Assembly (NCBI RefSeq): GCF_900220975.1
Contig: NZ_OBQD01000006.1
Coordinates: 186,001 to 250,000, forward strand
Direction of reading: 5' to 3'
Source: Rhizobium subbaraonis
GTDB taxonomy: Bacteria; Pseudomonadota; Alphaproteobacteria; Rhizobiales; Rhizobiaceae
DNA length: 64,000 nucleotides
Position 1 is the first letter of the stretch. Every line of letters begins with the position of its first letter. Shown piece by piece: positions 36,588 through 44,788 of the stretch. A model generated the notes under the pieces. The model saw nothing but the letters and a program-made list of their open reading frames with translations. It did not search any database and was not told the origin of the DNA. The position numbers and the translations under genes were made by a program.

Positions 36588-36623
36588 AAAGCCCCGCGCA
36601 TCTGCCGGATACGCGGGGCTTTT
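36588..36623. terminator. Bidirectional terminator between SDR and emrA-like gene
   Basis: AAAGCCCCGCG (36588-36598) pairs perfectly with CGCGGGGCTTT (36612-36622), with T tracts on both strands. It lies 26 bases after the SDR stop and 18 bases past the stop of the convergent efflux operon. Confidence 0.93.
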
Positions 36624-36640
36624 CATTGCGTCGCCCGGCT

Positions 36641-37723
36641 TCAGCCCTGTGGCTGGGCGACCGTTCCCGCCGCCGCCGTATCGGTTGCGCCCCCCACGAC
36701 GGTGCGGACAACCACCGAGAGCCCCGGCGCCAGGTACTTCGCCTGCTGCTGGCCGGGGTCGATCGCGATGCGCACCGGAACGCGCTGGGCGACCTTGGTG
36801 AAGTTGCCTGTGGCGTTGTCTGGCTTGATGACACTGAATTCCGAGCCTGCGGCCGGAGAGAAGCGCTCGACATGGCCATGCAGCTGCACGTTGTCGAGTG
36901 CATCGACGGTGAAGGTCACGGCCTGACCGGTACGGATGCGGCTAAGCTGTGTCTCCTTGAAATTGGCGATGATCCACGTCCCCTCCGGCACCACCGCCAT
37001 CAACTGCGTTCCGGCTGACACATACTGGCCGAGCTTGACGCCGACCTCGCCGACAACCCCGTCACGCGGCGCGGTGATGCGGGTATTGGTTAGATCGATC
37101 TCGGCAAGCTCAAGCGCCGCCTTTGCGCCGGCGACCGCCGCCCGCAGCGCGTCGCGCCCGACGATGATCGATTGCAGGTCCTGATTTGCAACTTCCACCT
37201 GGGCCTTGGCCTGGCTGACGGCGGCTTCGGCCTGATCCAGCGTCGCACGGCTCTGCTCCCGCTCGCTTTCGGAGACGACACCCTTGCCGGCGAGACGCTC
37301 GACACGGTTCCAGTTCTCGTTGGCGCGACGCAGGGCCGATTCGGCACTGTCGACCGCGGCCTTGCCGGCGCCGATCTTCGCCTGGCCCGCCCGCTCCTGC
37401 TGGAGCGAGTTGGCGAGTTCGGCCTCCTGCGCCGCAAGCGTCGCCTTGGCCTGGTCCACCTTCTGGCGGAAGATGCGGTCGTCGAGGCGGGCGAGCACCT
37501 GCCCCTCCTTCACCGTCTCATAATCCTTCACCGGCACGTCGACGATGTAGCCGGACAGTTGCGGGCTGATGAGCGTGACCGAGCCGCGCACATAGGCGTT
37601 GTCGGTGACCTGGACTTCACTTTGGAACGGCGGCAGGTCCCAGGCGTAGAGGACGAGCGTCACCCCGCCGACACCCATGGCGACGGCGATGGCGGATGCG
37701 AGATTTGTCAGAAGTTTTTTCAT
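36641..37723 (-). CDS. EmrA/HlyD-family efflux adaptor
   Basis: A 360-residue membrane-fusion protein with one N-terminal membrane anchor (about residues 8-30). The lipoyl half motifs include AYVRGSVTLISPQLSGYIVD, a coiled-coil hairpin (about 85-190) is rich in Ala, Gln, Glu and Lys, and the beta-barrel has APRDGVVGEVGVKLGQYVSAG. It links an inner-membrane MFS pump to an outer-membrane channel. It starts nine bases after the pump gene, in one operon with marR upstream. The drug substrate is unknown. Confidence 0.92.
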   Translation of the reverse strand: MKKLLTNLASAIAVAMGVGGVTLVLYAWDLPPFQSEVQVTDNAYVRGSVTLISPQLSGYIVDVPVKDYETVKEGQVLARLDDRIFRQKVDQAKATLAAQEAELANSLQQERAGQAKIGAGKAAVDSAESALRRANENWNRVERLAGKGVVSESEREQSRATLDQAEAAVSQAKAQVEVANQDLQSIIVGRDALRAAVAGAKAALELAEIDLTNTRITAPRDGVVGEVGVKLGQYVSAGTQLMAVVPEGTWIIANFKETQLSRIRTGQAVTFTVDALDNVQLHGHVERFSPAAGSEFSVIKPDNATGNFTKVAQRVPVRIAIDPGQQQAKYLAPGLSVVVRTVVGGATDTAAAGTVAQPQG

Positions 37724-37732
37724 GGCATTTAC

Positions 37733-39481
37733 TCAGGCGGCGACCGGCGCTTCTGCGCCATGGCGGTCGCGGATACGGTTCTTGATTGCGTTGAAGGTGA
37801 CGTGAGCGAGCAGGCAAAGGGCCGCACCCGCCGAAAGAACGCTGATCAGCAGGAAGACGTCGTTGTAGGCGAGCACATTTGCTTCGCGGGTGATCTGCTG
37901 GCTCAGAAGATTGGTGCCTTCGGCCTTGAGAAGCGCGCTGTCGGTCAGGGTATGCCCGTAAGCGGCCGAAAGCTGGCTGACACGGCTGGCGACGATCGGG
38001 TCCGTCATCGTGATCGTCTGCGCCAGAATATTGGAGTGGAACTTCTCCCGCAGCGTAATCAGCGTGCCGAACGCGGCAGACGCCATCTGCGCGCCGAGGC
38101 TCTGGGTCGCCAGGAAAAGGATGATGAAGGAGAAAATGTAGTTCGGCCCCTTCTTCAACGCGTTCGCGAGCCCCTGTCCCATGGTGAGAGGCAGAAACAT
38201 GGCGGAAGCAACCGCAATCATCCCCTGGCTGAGATAGATGTCGTGCGGCCTGGTCAGGTTGGTGGCGCGGCTGTCCATGAAGGCGCCGATCGCGATCAGG
38301 GCCAGACAGAACAGGTGAATGTGCGGTTCGCGCCCGGGTTTGATGACGAGCGCGCACAGCAAGCCGCCGAACACGGTCGAGACCGCGATCACGGAATAGA
38401 GGCCGGTCAGCTGGTCGGCCTGCAGGCCGAGGATGAGGAAGAAGTTGGTGGCCGACGCCGTCTGTTCGGTCAGAAGCAGGCGAAACAGCAGCAGCACCAC
38501 GGTGAAATGCACGATCTCGGGGCTCGTCAGCCAGCGAATGTCGAAGAACGGCTGCTTCCGGTTCAGCTCGATCAGGGCGGCCGCGGCAAGGCAGATGAAC
38601 GATACGACCAGCGCCTTTCCGATCCAGGGCGCCTCCAGCCACCAGTAGAGCCGTCCCGTCGTCAGGACCATGGCCAGCGCGGCGAAGCCGACAGCGACGA
38701 ACAGGTAGCTTATGACGTCCAGCGGCTCGATCACCTTCGCGCGCGGCGGGGAGGCAAGCGGCACAAGATAGATCGCCCCGAACGCCATCATGGCGAGGCC
38801 GAGTTCGAACAGATAGAGGGCATGCACACCGCCAAGATCGAAGAGGGCCGGAAAAAGCACTCGCGTCAGCGACGGCATGAGCGCGATATTGGTCAGCGCA
38901 GCCGTGAGCCCATATGTGAGCTTATGCTGGGGCGATACTTTCTCGATCATGTAGAGAAAGGCCAGTCCCGACATCGGGGCTGCGGCGATGCCGGCAATGA
39001 AGCGGATGGCGATGGCCGATTGGAGGTCGGTGACGAACAGATGCAGGATGGACACGAGCACGAAGACGCCGATGCTCCATTCAGCAAACGTCCGAATGCC
39101 GAACTGCTGTCGGACCTTGATAAGCGCCACCGATAGGCTGACATTCGGTGCCAGATAGGCTGCGATCAACCACGTGGCTTCCGTCTGCGTCGCGCTGTAG
39201 GCCCCTTGGAACTGCGGCAGGTTGCCGGCGATCATGTTCATCCCGAAGCCCTGGGCGAGCGCCAGCAGCGTGGATGCGCAGAAATAGGCGAAGGCCGGCA
39301 TGGTTCGGGTCGGTGCGGCGGCGGCCGGCGGTACCGGCGCGGCTTGTTCTGCTTCGGAAGCAGGTTCCTGTGCCGCCGAGAGATCTGCCGGAGCGAGGTC
39401 GTCGTTCGCTGGCGCGGGTCGGGCGGACGCGGTCGTTGCGCCGCTGCCGATCTCCTGGTCGTTGATGGTAACCGCGCGCAT
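37733..39481 (-). CDS. DHA2-family MFS efflux pump (EmrB-like)
   Basis: A 582-residue transporter with 14 predicted membrane segments. A Pro/Ala-rich cytosolic N-terminus (about 1-55) precedes the first segment. SATQTEATWLIAAYLAPNVS matches the first DHA2 loop. Proton-driven export of hydrophobic compounds with the EmrA-like partner is inferred. The start ATG at 39481 has GGGAAAG nine bases upstream. A GTG two codons earlier overlaps the marR stop (GTGTGA). Part of a marR-emrB-emrA operon. Confidence 0.92.
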   Translation of the reverse strand: MRAVTINDQEIGSGATTASARPAPANDDLAPADLSAAQEPASEAEQAAPVPPAAAAPTRTMPAFAYFCASTLLALAQGFGMNMIAGNLPQFQGAYSATQTEATWLIAAYLAPNVSLSVALIKVRQQFGIRTFAEWSIGVFVLVSILHLFVTDLQSAIAIRFIAGIAAAPMSGLAFLYMIEKVSPQHKLTYGLTAALTNIALMPSLTRVLFPALFDLGGVHALYLFELGLAMMAFGAIYLVPLASPPRAKVIEPLDVISYLFVAVGFAALAMVLTTGRLYWWLEAPWIGKALVVSFICLAAAALIELNRKQPFFDIRWLTSPEIVHFTVVLLLFRLLLTEQTASATNFFLILGLQADQLTGLYSVIAVSTVFGGLLCALVIKPGREPHIHLFCLALIAIGAFMDSRATNLTRPHDIYLSQGMIAVASAMFLPLTMGQGLANALKKGPNYIFSFIILFLATQSLGAQMASAAFGTLITLREKFHSNILAQTITMTDPIVASRVSQLSAAYGHTLTDSALLKAEGTNLLSQQITREANVLAYNDVFLLISVLSAGAALCLLAHVTFNAIKNRIRDRHGAEAPVAA

Positions 39482-39483
39482 GG

Positions 39484-39933
39484 TCACACGCTTTCCCGAC
39501 AGGAGGTGGACGCGCAGGCGGAGATATTCCGCAGCACCCGCAGCGTCGTCGCCATGTCCTCTTCGCTGACCCCTTTCAAGAGGTCGCGCCTGAGCTCATG
39601 CGCCAATTCCTGTATTTCGCGGGCCACGATCTGACCGCCAGATGTCATGAAGATCTGCTTGGCGCGGCGGTCGCCGTCGACATTGCGGCGCTCGATGAAA
39701 TCCTGCTTCTCCATGCCGTCCAGAAGGCGGACGAGCGTCGGCGTTTCGATATCCAGCTCCTCGGCAAGCTCGCGCTGCGTCAGGCCCTGCCGCTTCGACA
39801 GTATGAGCAGGGTGCGCGCGCGGGACAGCGTCAGCCCCCTCTCCTTCACCCGCGCGTCAAACAGCGCCCGCATCTTGCGGCCAGCACGTGAGAGTTCTTC
39901 GAGGATGACATCATTGGGGCTTGAGGCGGACAT
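39484..39933 (-). CDS. MarR-family transcriptional regulator
   Basis: A 149-residue winged-helix dimeric repressor. LTLSRARTLLILSKRQGLTQ and ELAEELDIETPTLVRLLDGM form the helix-turn-helix (about 33-80). The wing DFIERRNVDGDRRAKQIFMT carries the family DxRxK-type motif. It is the first gene of the efflux operon and sits 20-45 bases from a visible palindromic operator, indicating autorepression lifted by a ligand. Confidence 0.93.
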   Translation of the reverse strand: MSASSPNDVILEELSRAGRKMRALFDARVKERGLTLSRARTLLILSKRQGLTQRELAEELDIETPTLVRLLDGMEKQDFIERRNVDGDRRAKQIFMTSGGQIVAREIQELAHELRRDLLKGVSEEDMATTLRVLRNISACASTSCRESV

Positions 39934-39952
39934 TTCATAGCTCGTATATAAT

Positions 39953-39977
39953 TAGCATGCTATCGAATAGCATGGTA
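39953..39977. promoter_or_regulatory. Candidate MarR operator (tandem TAGCATGCTA)
   Basis: A perfect 10-base palindrome TAGCATGCTA (39953-39962) is followed 15 bases start-to-start by TAGCATGGTA (39968-39977), differing at one base. Both lie in an AT-rich promoter patch directly upstream of the marR start at 39933. MarR dimers bind such inverted repeats over their own promoters. Direct reading of the sequence; function inferred from position. Confidence 0.65.
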
Positions 39978-40107
39978 ACTATCACGGCGAAGGATGCTTT
40001 TCAATGGCAAGGCAGCGGATGGAATTGCAAGGCTGATGCCCGGCATTTGCATGCCGCGCCGGACAGCCGCTAAAGGCGGAAATTGCTCGCAAGGGAAGCG
40101 CGAAGCC

Positions 40108-40962
40108 TCAGTGTTCGTCTTCGCCCTCGCCGGCGAACTGGTTTTCCACCGCCGTATCGGTCGACGGCCAGCCGCCGTACTTGCGATACCAGGCACGCGC
40201 GCCGAACGGAAGGGACGCCAGATAGAGCGCCACCGTCACCACCATGGTCTCCCAGGTGAAGCTCATCAGCGTCGCGACATAGATGACGACGACGAGCATG
40301 ACGGGCAGGACAAGGTCCCTGCGAATGCGGCTACCCTCGGACTTGCCGGACCAGACCGGAACACGGCTGACGAGCAGAAAGGCGATCAGGACGGTGTAGG
40401 CCGAGGAGATCAGCGCGAAGGGGGTGCTGGGGGGAACGCCCAGGAAGCCGACATAGACGGGCAGGAGCACGAGCATGGCGCCGGCGGGAGCCGGCACGCC
40501 AACGAAGTACTCCGATTGCCAGCTCGCCTTGTTCTCCCGCTCGGACATGACATTGAAGCGGGCCAGCCGCAGGCCGGCGGCAATGGCGAAAATCAACGCG
40601 GCGATCCAGCCGATGGAGCGGGCCTGGTCCAGCACGAAGACATAGAGCACCAGCGCCGGCGCCACGCCGAAATTGACGATGTCGGCCAGCGAATCCATCT
40701 GCACGCCGAACTTGGACGTCGCCTTTAGCAGGCGGGCGACGCGCCCGTCGATGCCATCGAGGAAAGCCGCCAGTAGCACCATGGCGACGGCGAGTTCGTA
40801 GCGGTTCTCGAAGGCAAGGCGGATGCCGGTCAGGCCGGCGCAAATCGCAAGGATCGTGATGAGGTTCGGAATGATGACCCGTAGCGGAATCTGCCGCAGG
40901 CGGGGCCCGCGGGCTTCATCATTGGGTCCGTTCGGTTCATAGGGGTGAAACGGCGTCTTCAT
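40108..40962 (-). CDS. pssA: CDP-diacylglycerol-serine O-phosphatidyltransferase
   Basis: A 284-residue integral membrane enzyme making phosphatidylserine from CDP-diacylglycerol and serine. The CDP-alcohol phosphatidyltransferase motif is complete in DGIDGRVARLLKATSKF plus GVQMDSLAD. Eight or so hydrophobic helices follow. The start MKTPFHPYEPNG (40962) is chosen because upstream in-frame sequence overlaps psd and lacks family character. It is the rhizobial type II PssA, located directly after psd. Confidence 0.94.
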   Translation of the reverse strand: MKTPFHPYEPNGPNDEARGPRLRQIPLRVIIPNLITILAICAGLTGIRLAFENRYELAVAMVLLAAFLDGIDGRVARLLKATSKFGVQMDSLADIVNFGVAPALVLYVFVLDQARSIGWIAALIFAIAAGLRLARFNVMSERENKASWQSEYFVGVPAPAGAMLVLLPVYVGFLGVPPSTPFALISSAYTVLIAFLLVSRVPVWSGKSEGSRIRRDLVLPVMLVVVIYVATLMSFTWETMVVTVALYLASLPFGARAWYRKYGGWPSTDTAVENQFAGEGEDEH

Positions 40963-41050
40963 CTCGTATCGCTTTGCTGGAGCGGCAGGGCGCACGACGT
41001 CTGGCGTCGACGGATCAACGTATCCGACATCGTGCGCGCGCCTCGATCTG

Positions 41051-41749
41051 TCAACCCCGGCGCCCCAGTGTCGGCCCCTTGGCAGAGCCGAATTCGGCCA
41101 GCACAGTCTCGCCTGCGATCGCCGTCTGCCCCACGGAGACACGCGCCTCGGCGCCGGCCGGAAGGAAGACGTCGAGCCGCGAGCCGAAACGGATCAGGCC
41201 GAAACGCTCGCCGGCTTCGAGATGATCGAACGTCGATGTCCAGCAGACGATGCGGCGCGCCACGAGGCCGGCGATCTGGACGACGCCGATCTCGCCGTGG
41301 GCGGTGTCGATGACGAGACCGTTGCGCTCGTTCTCCTGGCTGGCCTTGTCAAGTTCGGCATTGAGGAAGCGGCCGGCGCGATAGGCGATCCGACGCACGC
41401 TGCCGCGCATCGGCGAACGGTTCACGTGACAGTTGAAGACATTCATGAAGACGGAGATGCGCAGCATTGGCTCCGAGCCGAGTTCCAGCTCGAGTGGCGG
41501 CGTCACCATGGCGATGGCAGAAACGCGGCCGTCAGCCGGGCTGATGACGAGATCCGGATCCTGCGGCGTCACGCGTTCGGGATCCCGGAAGAAGTAGGCG
41601 CACCAGGCTGTCAGAATGAAGCCGATCCACATCAAAGGCTCCCACAGGAAGCCGAGGATCACCGACACCACGAAGAAGGCGGCAACGAACTTCCACCCGT
41701 CGCGATGGACGGGAACCAGCGTGTTACGCACCGTATCAACCAGACTCAT
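41051..41749 (-). CDS. psd: Phosphatidylserine decarboxylase proenzyme (short form)
   Basis: A 232-residue proenzyme converting phosphatidylserine to phosphatidylethanolamine. Two N-terminal membrane segments (about residues 20-55) precede [10 protein letters not shown] and [13 protein letters not shown]. Self-cleavage at the Gly-Ser in [11 protein letters not shown] would create the pyruvoyl group. The start is [13 protein letters not shown] (41749). It is followed by pssA 88 bases later, so the two-step pathway is encoded together, as in other Rhizobiales. Confidence 0.95.
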   Translation of the reverse strand: MSLVDTVRNTLVPVHRDGWKFVAAFFVVSVILGFLWEPLMWIGFILTAWCAYFFRDPERVTPQDPDLVISPADGRVSAIAMVTPPLELELGSEPMLRISVFMNVFNCHVNRSPMRGSVRRIAYRAGRFLNAELDKASQENERNGLVIDTAHGEIGVVQIAGLVARRIVCWTSTFDHLEAGERFGLIRFGSRLDVFLPAGAEARVSVGQTAIAGETVLAEFGSAKGPTLGRRG

Positions 41750-41924
41750 GCCATGCTTCTCCGCTTTTACGTGCCTTGCAACTAGCGCGAAACCGGCGCG
41801 GTAGCAATGCGGCGGGGCAAGTTGCCGTTCCTCCGGGAGAGGCATCCACATCTGAACAGGGCGCCATGCAACTTCCAAGGCCCATAATGGCCACCAGACG
41901 GCGGTGGCTGAATGATTATTTTGG

Positions 41925-41945
41925 TTGTATAGATATTTTATACAA
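41925..41945. promoter_or_regulatory. AT-rich palindrome upstream of the extensin-like gene
   Basis: TTGTATA (41925-41931), seven bases, TATACAA (41939-41945). It lies 19 bases before the next start codon, in the most AT-rich patch of this neighbourhood, and would sit over the -10/transcription start. A strong AGGAGG follows at 41954-41959. It is probably an operator for an unidentified regulator. Confidence 0.5.
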
Positions 41946-41964
41946 TCAAAGGTAGGAGGATGAC

Positions 41965-42660
41965 ATGGCACTTACCCGCGTCGACAGGATTTCAGGACTG
42001 CCTCTCTATTACGACCGTTTCAACGGTAGCTCCTACGGCCGCACTGCCGTGCCGATGCGCCCCTACATCGATGCGGATTTCCTGGCGCAGTGCACAGCCT
42101 GCTTCGATGATCTGAAAGCAGTGCTGGCCGCCGGGGAGTTCGACATTGCGCAGGTCTGGAGCGGTGGCGTCGGCCGGGAGGGAAGCGGCGCCTCCTATCA
42201 CTACAGAAACAGGGCTTTCGACCTGGATGCCCTCATCTTCGCCGACGGCACCCGATGGGTGGCAAAGACCTTTCCCGAACGGCCGTTTCTCTATCTGGCG
42301 ATCGAGGCGGTGCTGCGGCTGCATTTCGGCACCGTGCTCAATCACGACTACAACAGGGCCCACGAGGACCATCTTCACTTCGACAACGGCTCGGCCCCGC
42401 GCTTCAAGCGCGACGCGCGCAGCCATGTCATCTTCGTCCAGTATGCGCTGACGAAGCTGTTCAACCAGAGCGTCGGCGATGCCGGCGCAGACGGGGTCTT
42501 CGGGCCGGAGACCGAGCAGGCGCTCAACCGGGTCCGCCGGCAGCTCGGCATCGGCAGCCTGAGCGAGAAGGAAAACTGGTTCGCCTTTCTGCGGACGGTG
42601 GCAAAGGCTGCGCTTGCCAGCGAACGAGGCATCGTCCATGCCCCGGAACTGGTGAGTTGA
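41965..42660 (+). CDS. Extensin-like / M15-type peptidoglycan-active protein
   Basis: A 231-residue protein. The extensin-C-like core runs about residues 25-155: [16 protein letters not shown] gives an HxxxxAFD-type metal site and HEDHLHFD supplies a second histidine. Together they resemble the Sx(n)H...D...HxH zinc ligands of M15/VanY peptidases. The C-terminus (about 165-205, [20 protein letters not shown]) looks like a peptidoglycan-binding repeat. No signal peptide is evident, which is odd for a wall enzyme. It is preceded by an AT-rich palindrome and an unusually strong ribosome site. Confidence 0.75.
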   Translation: MALTRVDRISGLPLYYDRFNGSSYGRTAVPMRPYIDADFLAQCTACFDDLKAVLAAGEFDIAQVWSGGVGREGSGASYHYRNRAFDLDALIFADGTRWVAKTFPERPFLYLAIEAVLRLHFGTVLNHDYNRAHEDHLHFDNGSAPRFKRDARSHVIFVQYALTKLFNQSVGDAGADGVFGPETEQALNRVRRQLGIGSLSEKENWFAFLRTVAKAALASERGIVHAPELVS

Positions 42661-42760
42661 GGCATGTGGCGCAAGAGCGTGCAGCGGTGTTGCGACCCTG
42701 ACATGCGCAGAAGCCATGCCATGCGAGCGGCGATCCGCTCCGTGCTTTCGCGCGCCGGCT

Positions 42761-44650
42761 TCAGCTTGCCGGCGCCTTGCGGATCACCACGCCCATTTCG
42801 TCGGCCTCGCGCACCTGCTTCAGATGCTCCTCCGCCTCGGTCGCCTCGCGCTGGCGGTTCCACATCGAAGCGTAGAGACCACCCTGACGCAGCAGGCCGG
42901 CGTGGGTGCCGCGCTCGGCAATCAGGCCGTCCTTCAGGACGATGATCTCATCGGCGCCCACCACCGTCGAAAGCCGGTGGGCGATGACCAGCGTCGTGCG
43001 GTTCTTTGAAACGAGATCGAGCGCCGTCTGGATCTCCTGCTCCGTCCGGGTATCGAGCGCCGATGTCGCCTCATCGAGGATCAGGATGGGCGGGCTCTTC
43101 AGGATCGTGCGGGCAATCGCGACGCGCTGCTTTTCGCCGCCGGAGAGTTTCAGGCCGCGCTCGCCCACCATGGCCTTGAAGCCGCCCGGAAGGTGATCGA
43201 TGAAACCGCTGATCTGGGCAATGTCGGCAGCGGCCTTCACTTCTTCGTCGGTTGCGGCGGGCCGGCCATAGCGAATGTTGTAGCCGATCGTATCGTTGAA
43301 GAGCACGGTATCCTGCGGCACCATGCCGATCGCGGAGCGAAGCGATTTCTGCGTCACCTCGCGTACGTCCTGCCCGTCGATGGTGACCGACCCCTGCTGG
43401 ACGTCGTAGAAGCGATAGAGAAGCCGCGACAGCGTCGACTTCCCGGCTCCCGACGGGCCGACGATAGCGACCGTCTTGCCCGCCGGCACCTCGAACGACA
43501 CGCCCTTCAGGATCGGGCGCGCCGGATCGTAGGCGAAATGCACGTCGCGAAATACGATCGCGCCGGCGCCCGCCTTCAGCGGCTTCGCATCCGGGGCGTC
43601 CTCCACCTCGGCCTGAACCTCGAGCAGATCGAACATCTGTTCGATATCGGTGAGGCCCTGGCGGATCTCGCGATAGACGAAGCCGATGAAATTCAGCGGG
43701 ATCGCCAGCTGGATCAGCATGGCGTTGACGAAGACGAAGTCGCCGATCGTCTGTTCGCCGCGCTGGACGGCCAGCGCCGACATGACCATCATGATCGCGG
43801 TACCGATTCCGAAGATCAGGGCCTGGCCGAAGTTCAGCCAGCCGAGCGATGTCCAGACCTGGGTCGCCGCCTTCTCGTAGCGCTCCATCGACTGGTCGAA
43901 GCGCTTCGCCTCCATCTCCTCGTTGCCGAAATATTTCACCGTCTCGAAATTCAGAAGCGAATCGATCGCCTTGGTGTTTGCCTCCGTGTCGCTGTCGTTC
44001 ATCGAGCGGCGGATGGAGATGCGCCAGTCGCTGGCCCGGACGGTGAACCAGATGTAGAGCGCGACGGTGACGGCAGTCACCAGAAGATAGCTGAAGCCGT
44101 AGCCGGCCCAGAAGACGATCGCGGTCAGCAGAAATTCGATGACCGTGGGGATGGAATTGAGGATCGTGAAGCGCACGATCGTCTCGATGCCCTTGGTGCC
44201 GCGCTCGATGACGCGCGACAGGCCGCCGGTGCGCCGTTCGAGGTGGAAGCGCAGCGACAGGCGGTGCAGGTGGACGAAGGTGCGATAGGCGAGCTGGCGC
44301 ACCGCATATTGCCCGACGCTGGCAAAGAGCGCGTCGCGAAGCTGGTTGAGGCCGGCCTGGAGAATGCGGGCGAAATTGTAGGCAAGCACCAGCATGACGG
44401 CGCCGAGCAGGAACGACGGCAGGAGATCGACCGCGTCCAGCCGGCCGTTCAGCGCATCGGTCGCCCACTTGAAGAAGTAGGGCACGAGCAGGAGCACCAG
44501 CTTGGAGGCGAGCAGGAACACCGTCGCCCAGACCACCCGCATCTTCAGGTCCGGCCTGCCCGACGGCCACATGTACGGCCACAGATTGACCAGGGTGCCG
44601 AGAGGATTGCTGCTGTCGGCTGAAACCGTCTTCTTCGTCGTGGCCGCCAT
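42761..44650 (-). CDS. ABC exporter, Atm1/ABCB type (fused permease and ATPase)
   Basis: A 629-residue half-transporter. Six membrane helices (about residues 35-330) precede the ATPase domain with Walker [10 protein letters not shown] (about 405), signature LSGGEKQRVA and Walker B ILILDEATSALD. ERRTGGLSRVIERGTKG in the membrane domain is characteristic of Atm1/HMT1 proteins, which export glutathione conjugates or metal-glutathione species. It works as a homodimer. The next upstream gene ends in a terminator, so it has its own promoter. Confidence 0.93.
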   Translation of the reverse strand: MAATTKKTVSADSSNPLGTLVNLWPYMWPSGRPDLKMRVVWATVFLLASKLVLLLVPYFFKWATDALNGRLDAVDLLPSFLLGAVMLVLAYNFARILQAGLNQLRDALFASVGQYAVRQLAYRTFVHLHRLSLRFHLERRTGGLSRVIERGTKGIETIVRFTILNSIPTVIEFLLTAIVFWAGYGFSYLLVTAVTVALYIWFTVRASDWRISIRRSMNDSDTEANTKAIDSLLNFETVKYFGNEEMEAKRFDQSMERYEKAATQVWTSLGWLNFGQALIFGIGTAIMMVMSALAVQRGEQTIGDFVFVNAMLIQLAIPLNFIGFVYREIRQGLTDIEQMFDLLEVQAEVEDAPDAKPLKAGAGAIVFRDVHFAYDPARPILKGVSFEVPAGKTVAIVGPSGAGKSTLSRLLYRFYDVQQGSVTIDGQDVREVTQKSLRSAIGMVPQDTVLFNDTIGYNIRYGRPAATDEEVKAAADIAQISGFIDHLPGGFKAMVGERGLKLSGGEKQRVAIARTILKSPPILILDEATSALDTRTEQEIQTALDLVSKNRTTLVIAHRLSTVVGADEIIVLKDGLIAERGTHAGLLRQGGLYASMWNRQREATEAEEHLKQVREADEMGVVIRKAPAS

Positions 44651-44691
44651 GCGCGCCTCCGCAGACCGGCCGCCGCCGGCTTACCTATTCA

Positions 44692-44726
44692 AGAAAAAAT
44701 GCGGCGCCCGATTTGGACGCCGCATT
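44692..44726 (-). terminator. Intrinsic terminator after the LysM gene
   Basis: Read on the minus strand, AATGCGGCG (44726-44718) pairs with CGCCGCATT (44706-44698) and continues into TTTTTT. It lies 63 bases beyond the LysM gene stop and upstream of the ABC exporter start, separating two same-strand units. Confidence 0.9.
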
Positions 44727-44788
44727 GGTGAGATAGGACCGTCGTCCGCGCGATGCAATGCTGCAGACGGCGAAAAGGCGAAAGACCC

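Noticed and set aside
43193-44623. 476-codon plus-strand frame opposite the ABC exporter
   Set aside because: Antisense shadow; the minus strand has intact Walker A, signature and Walker B motifs.
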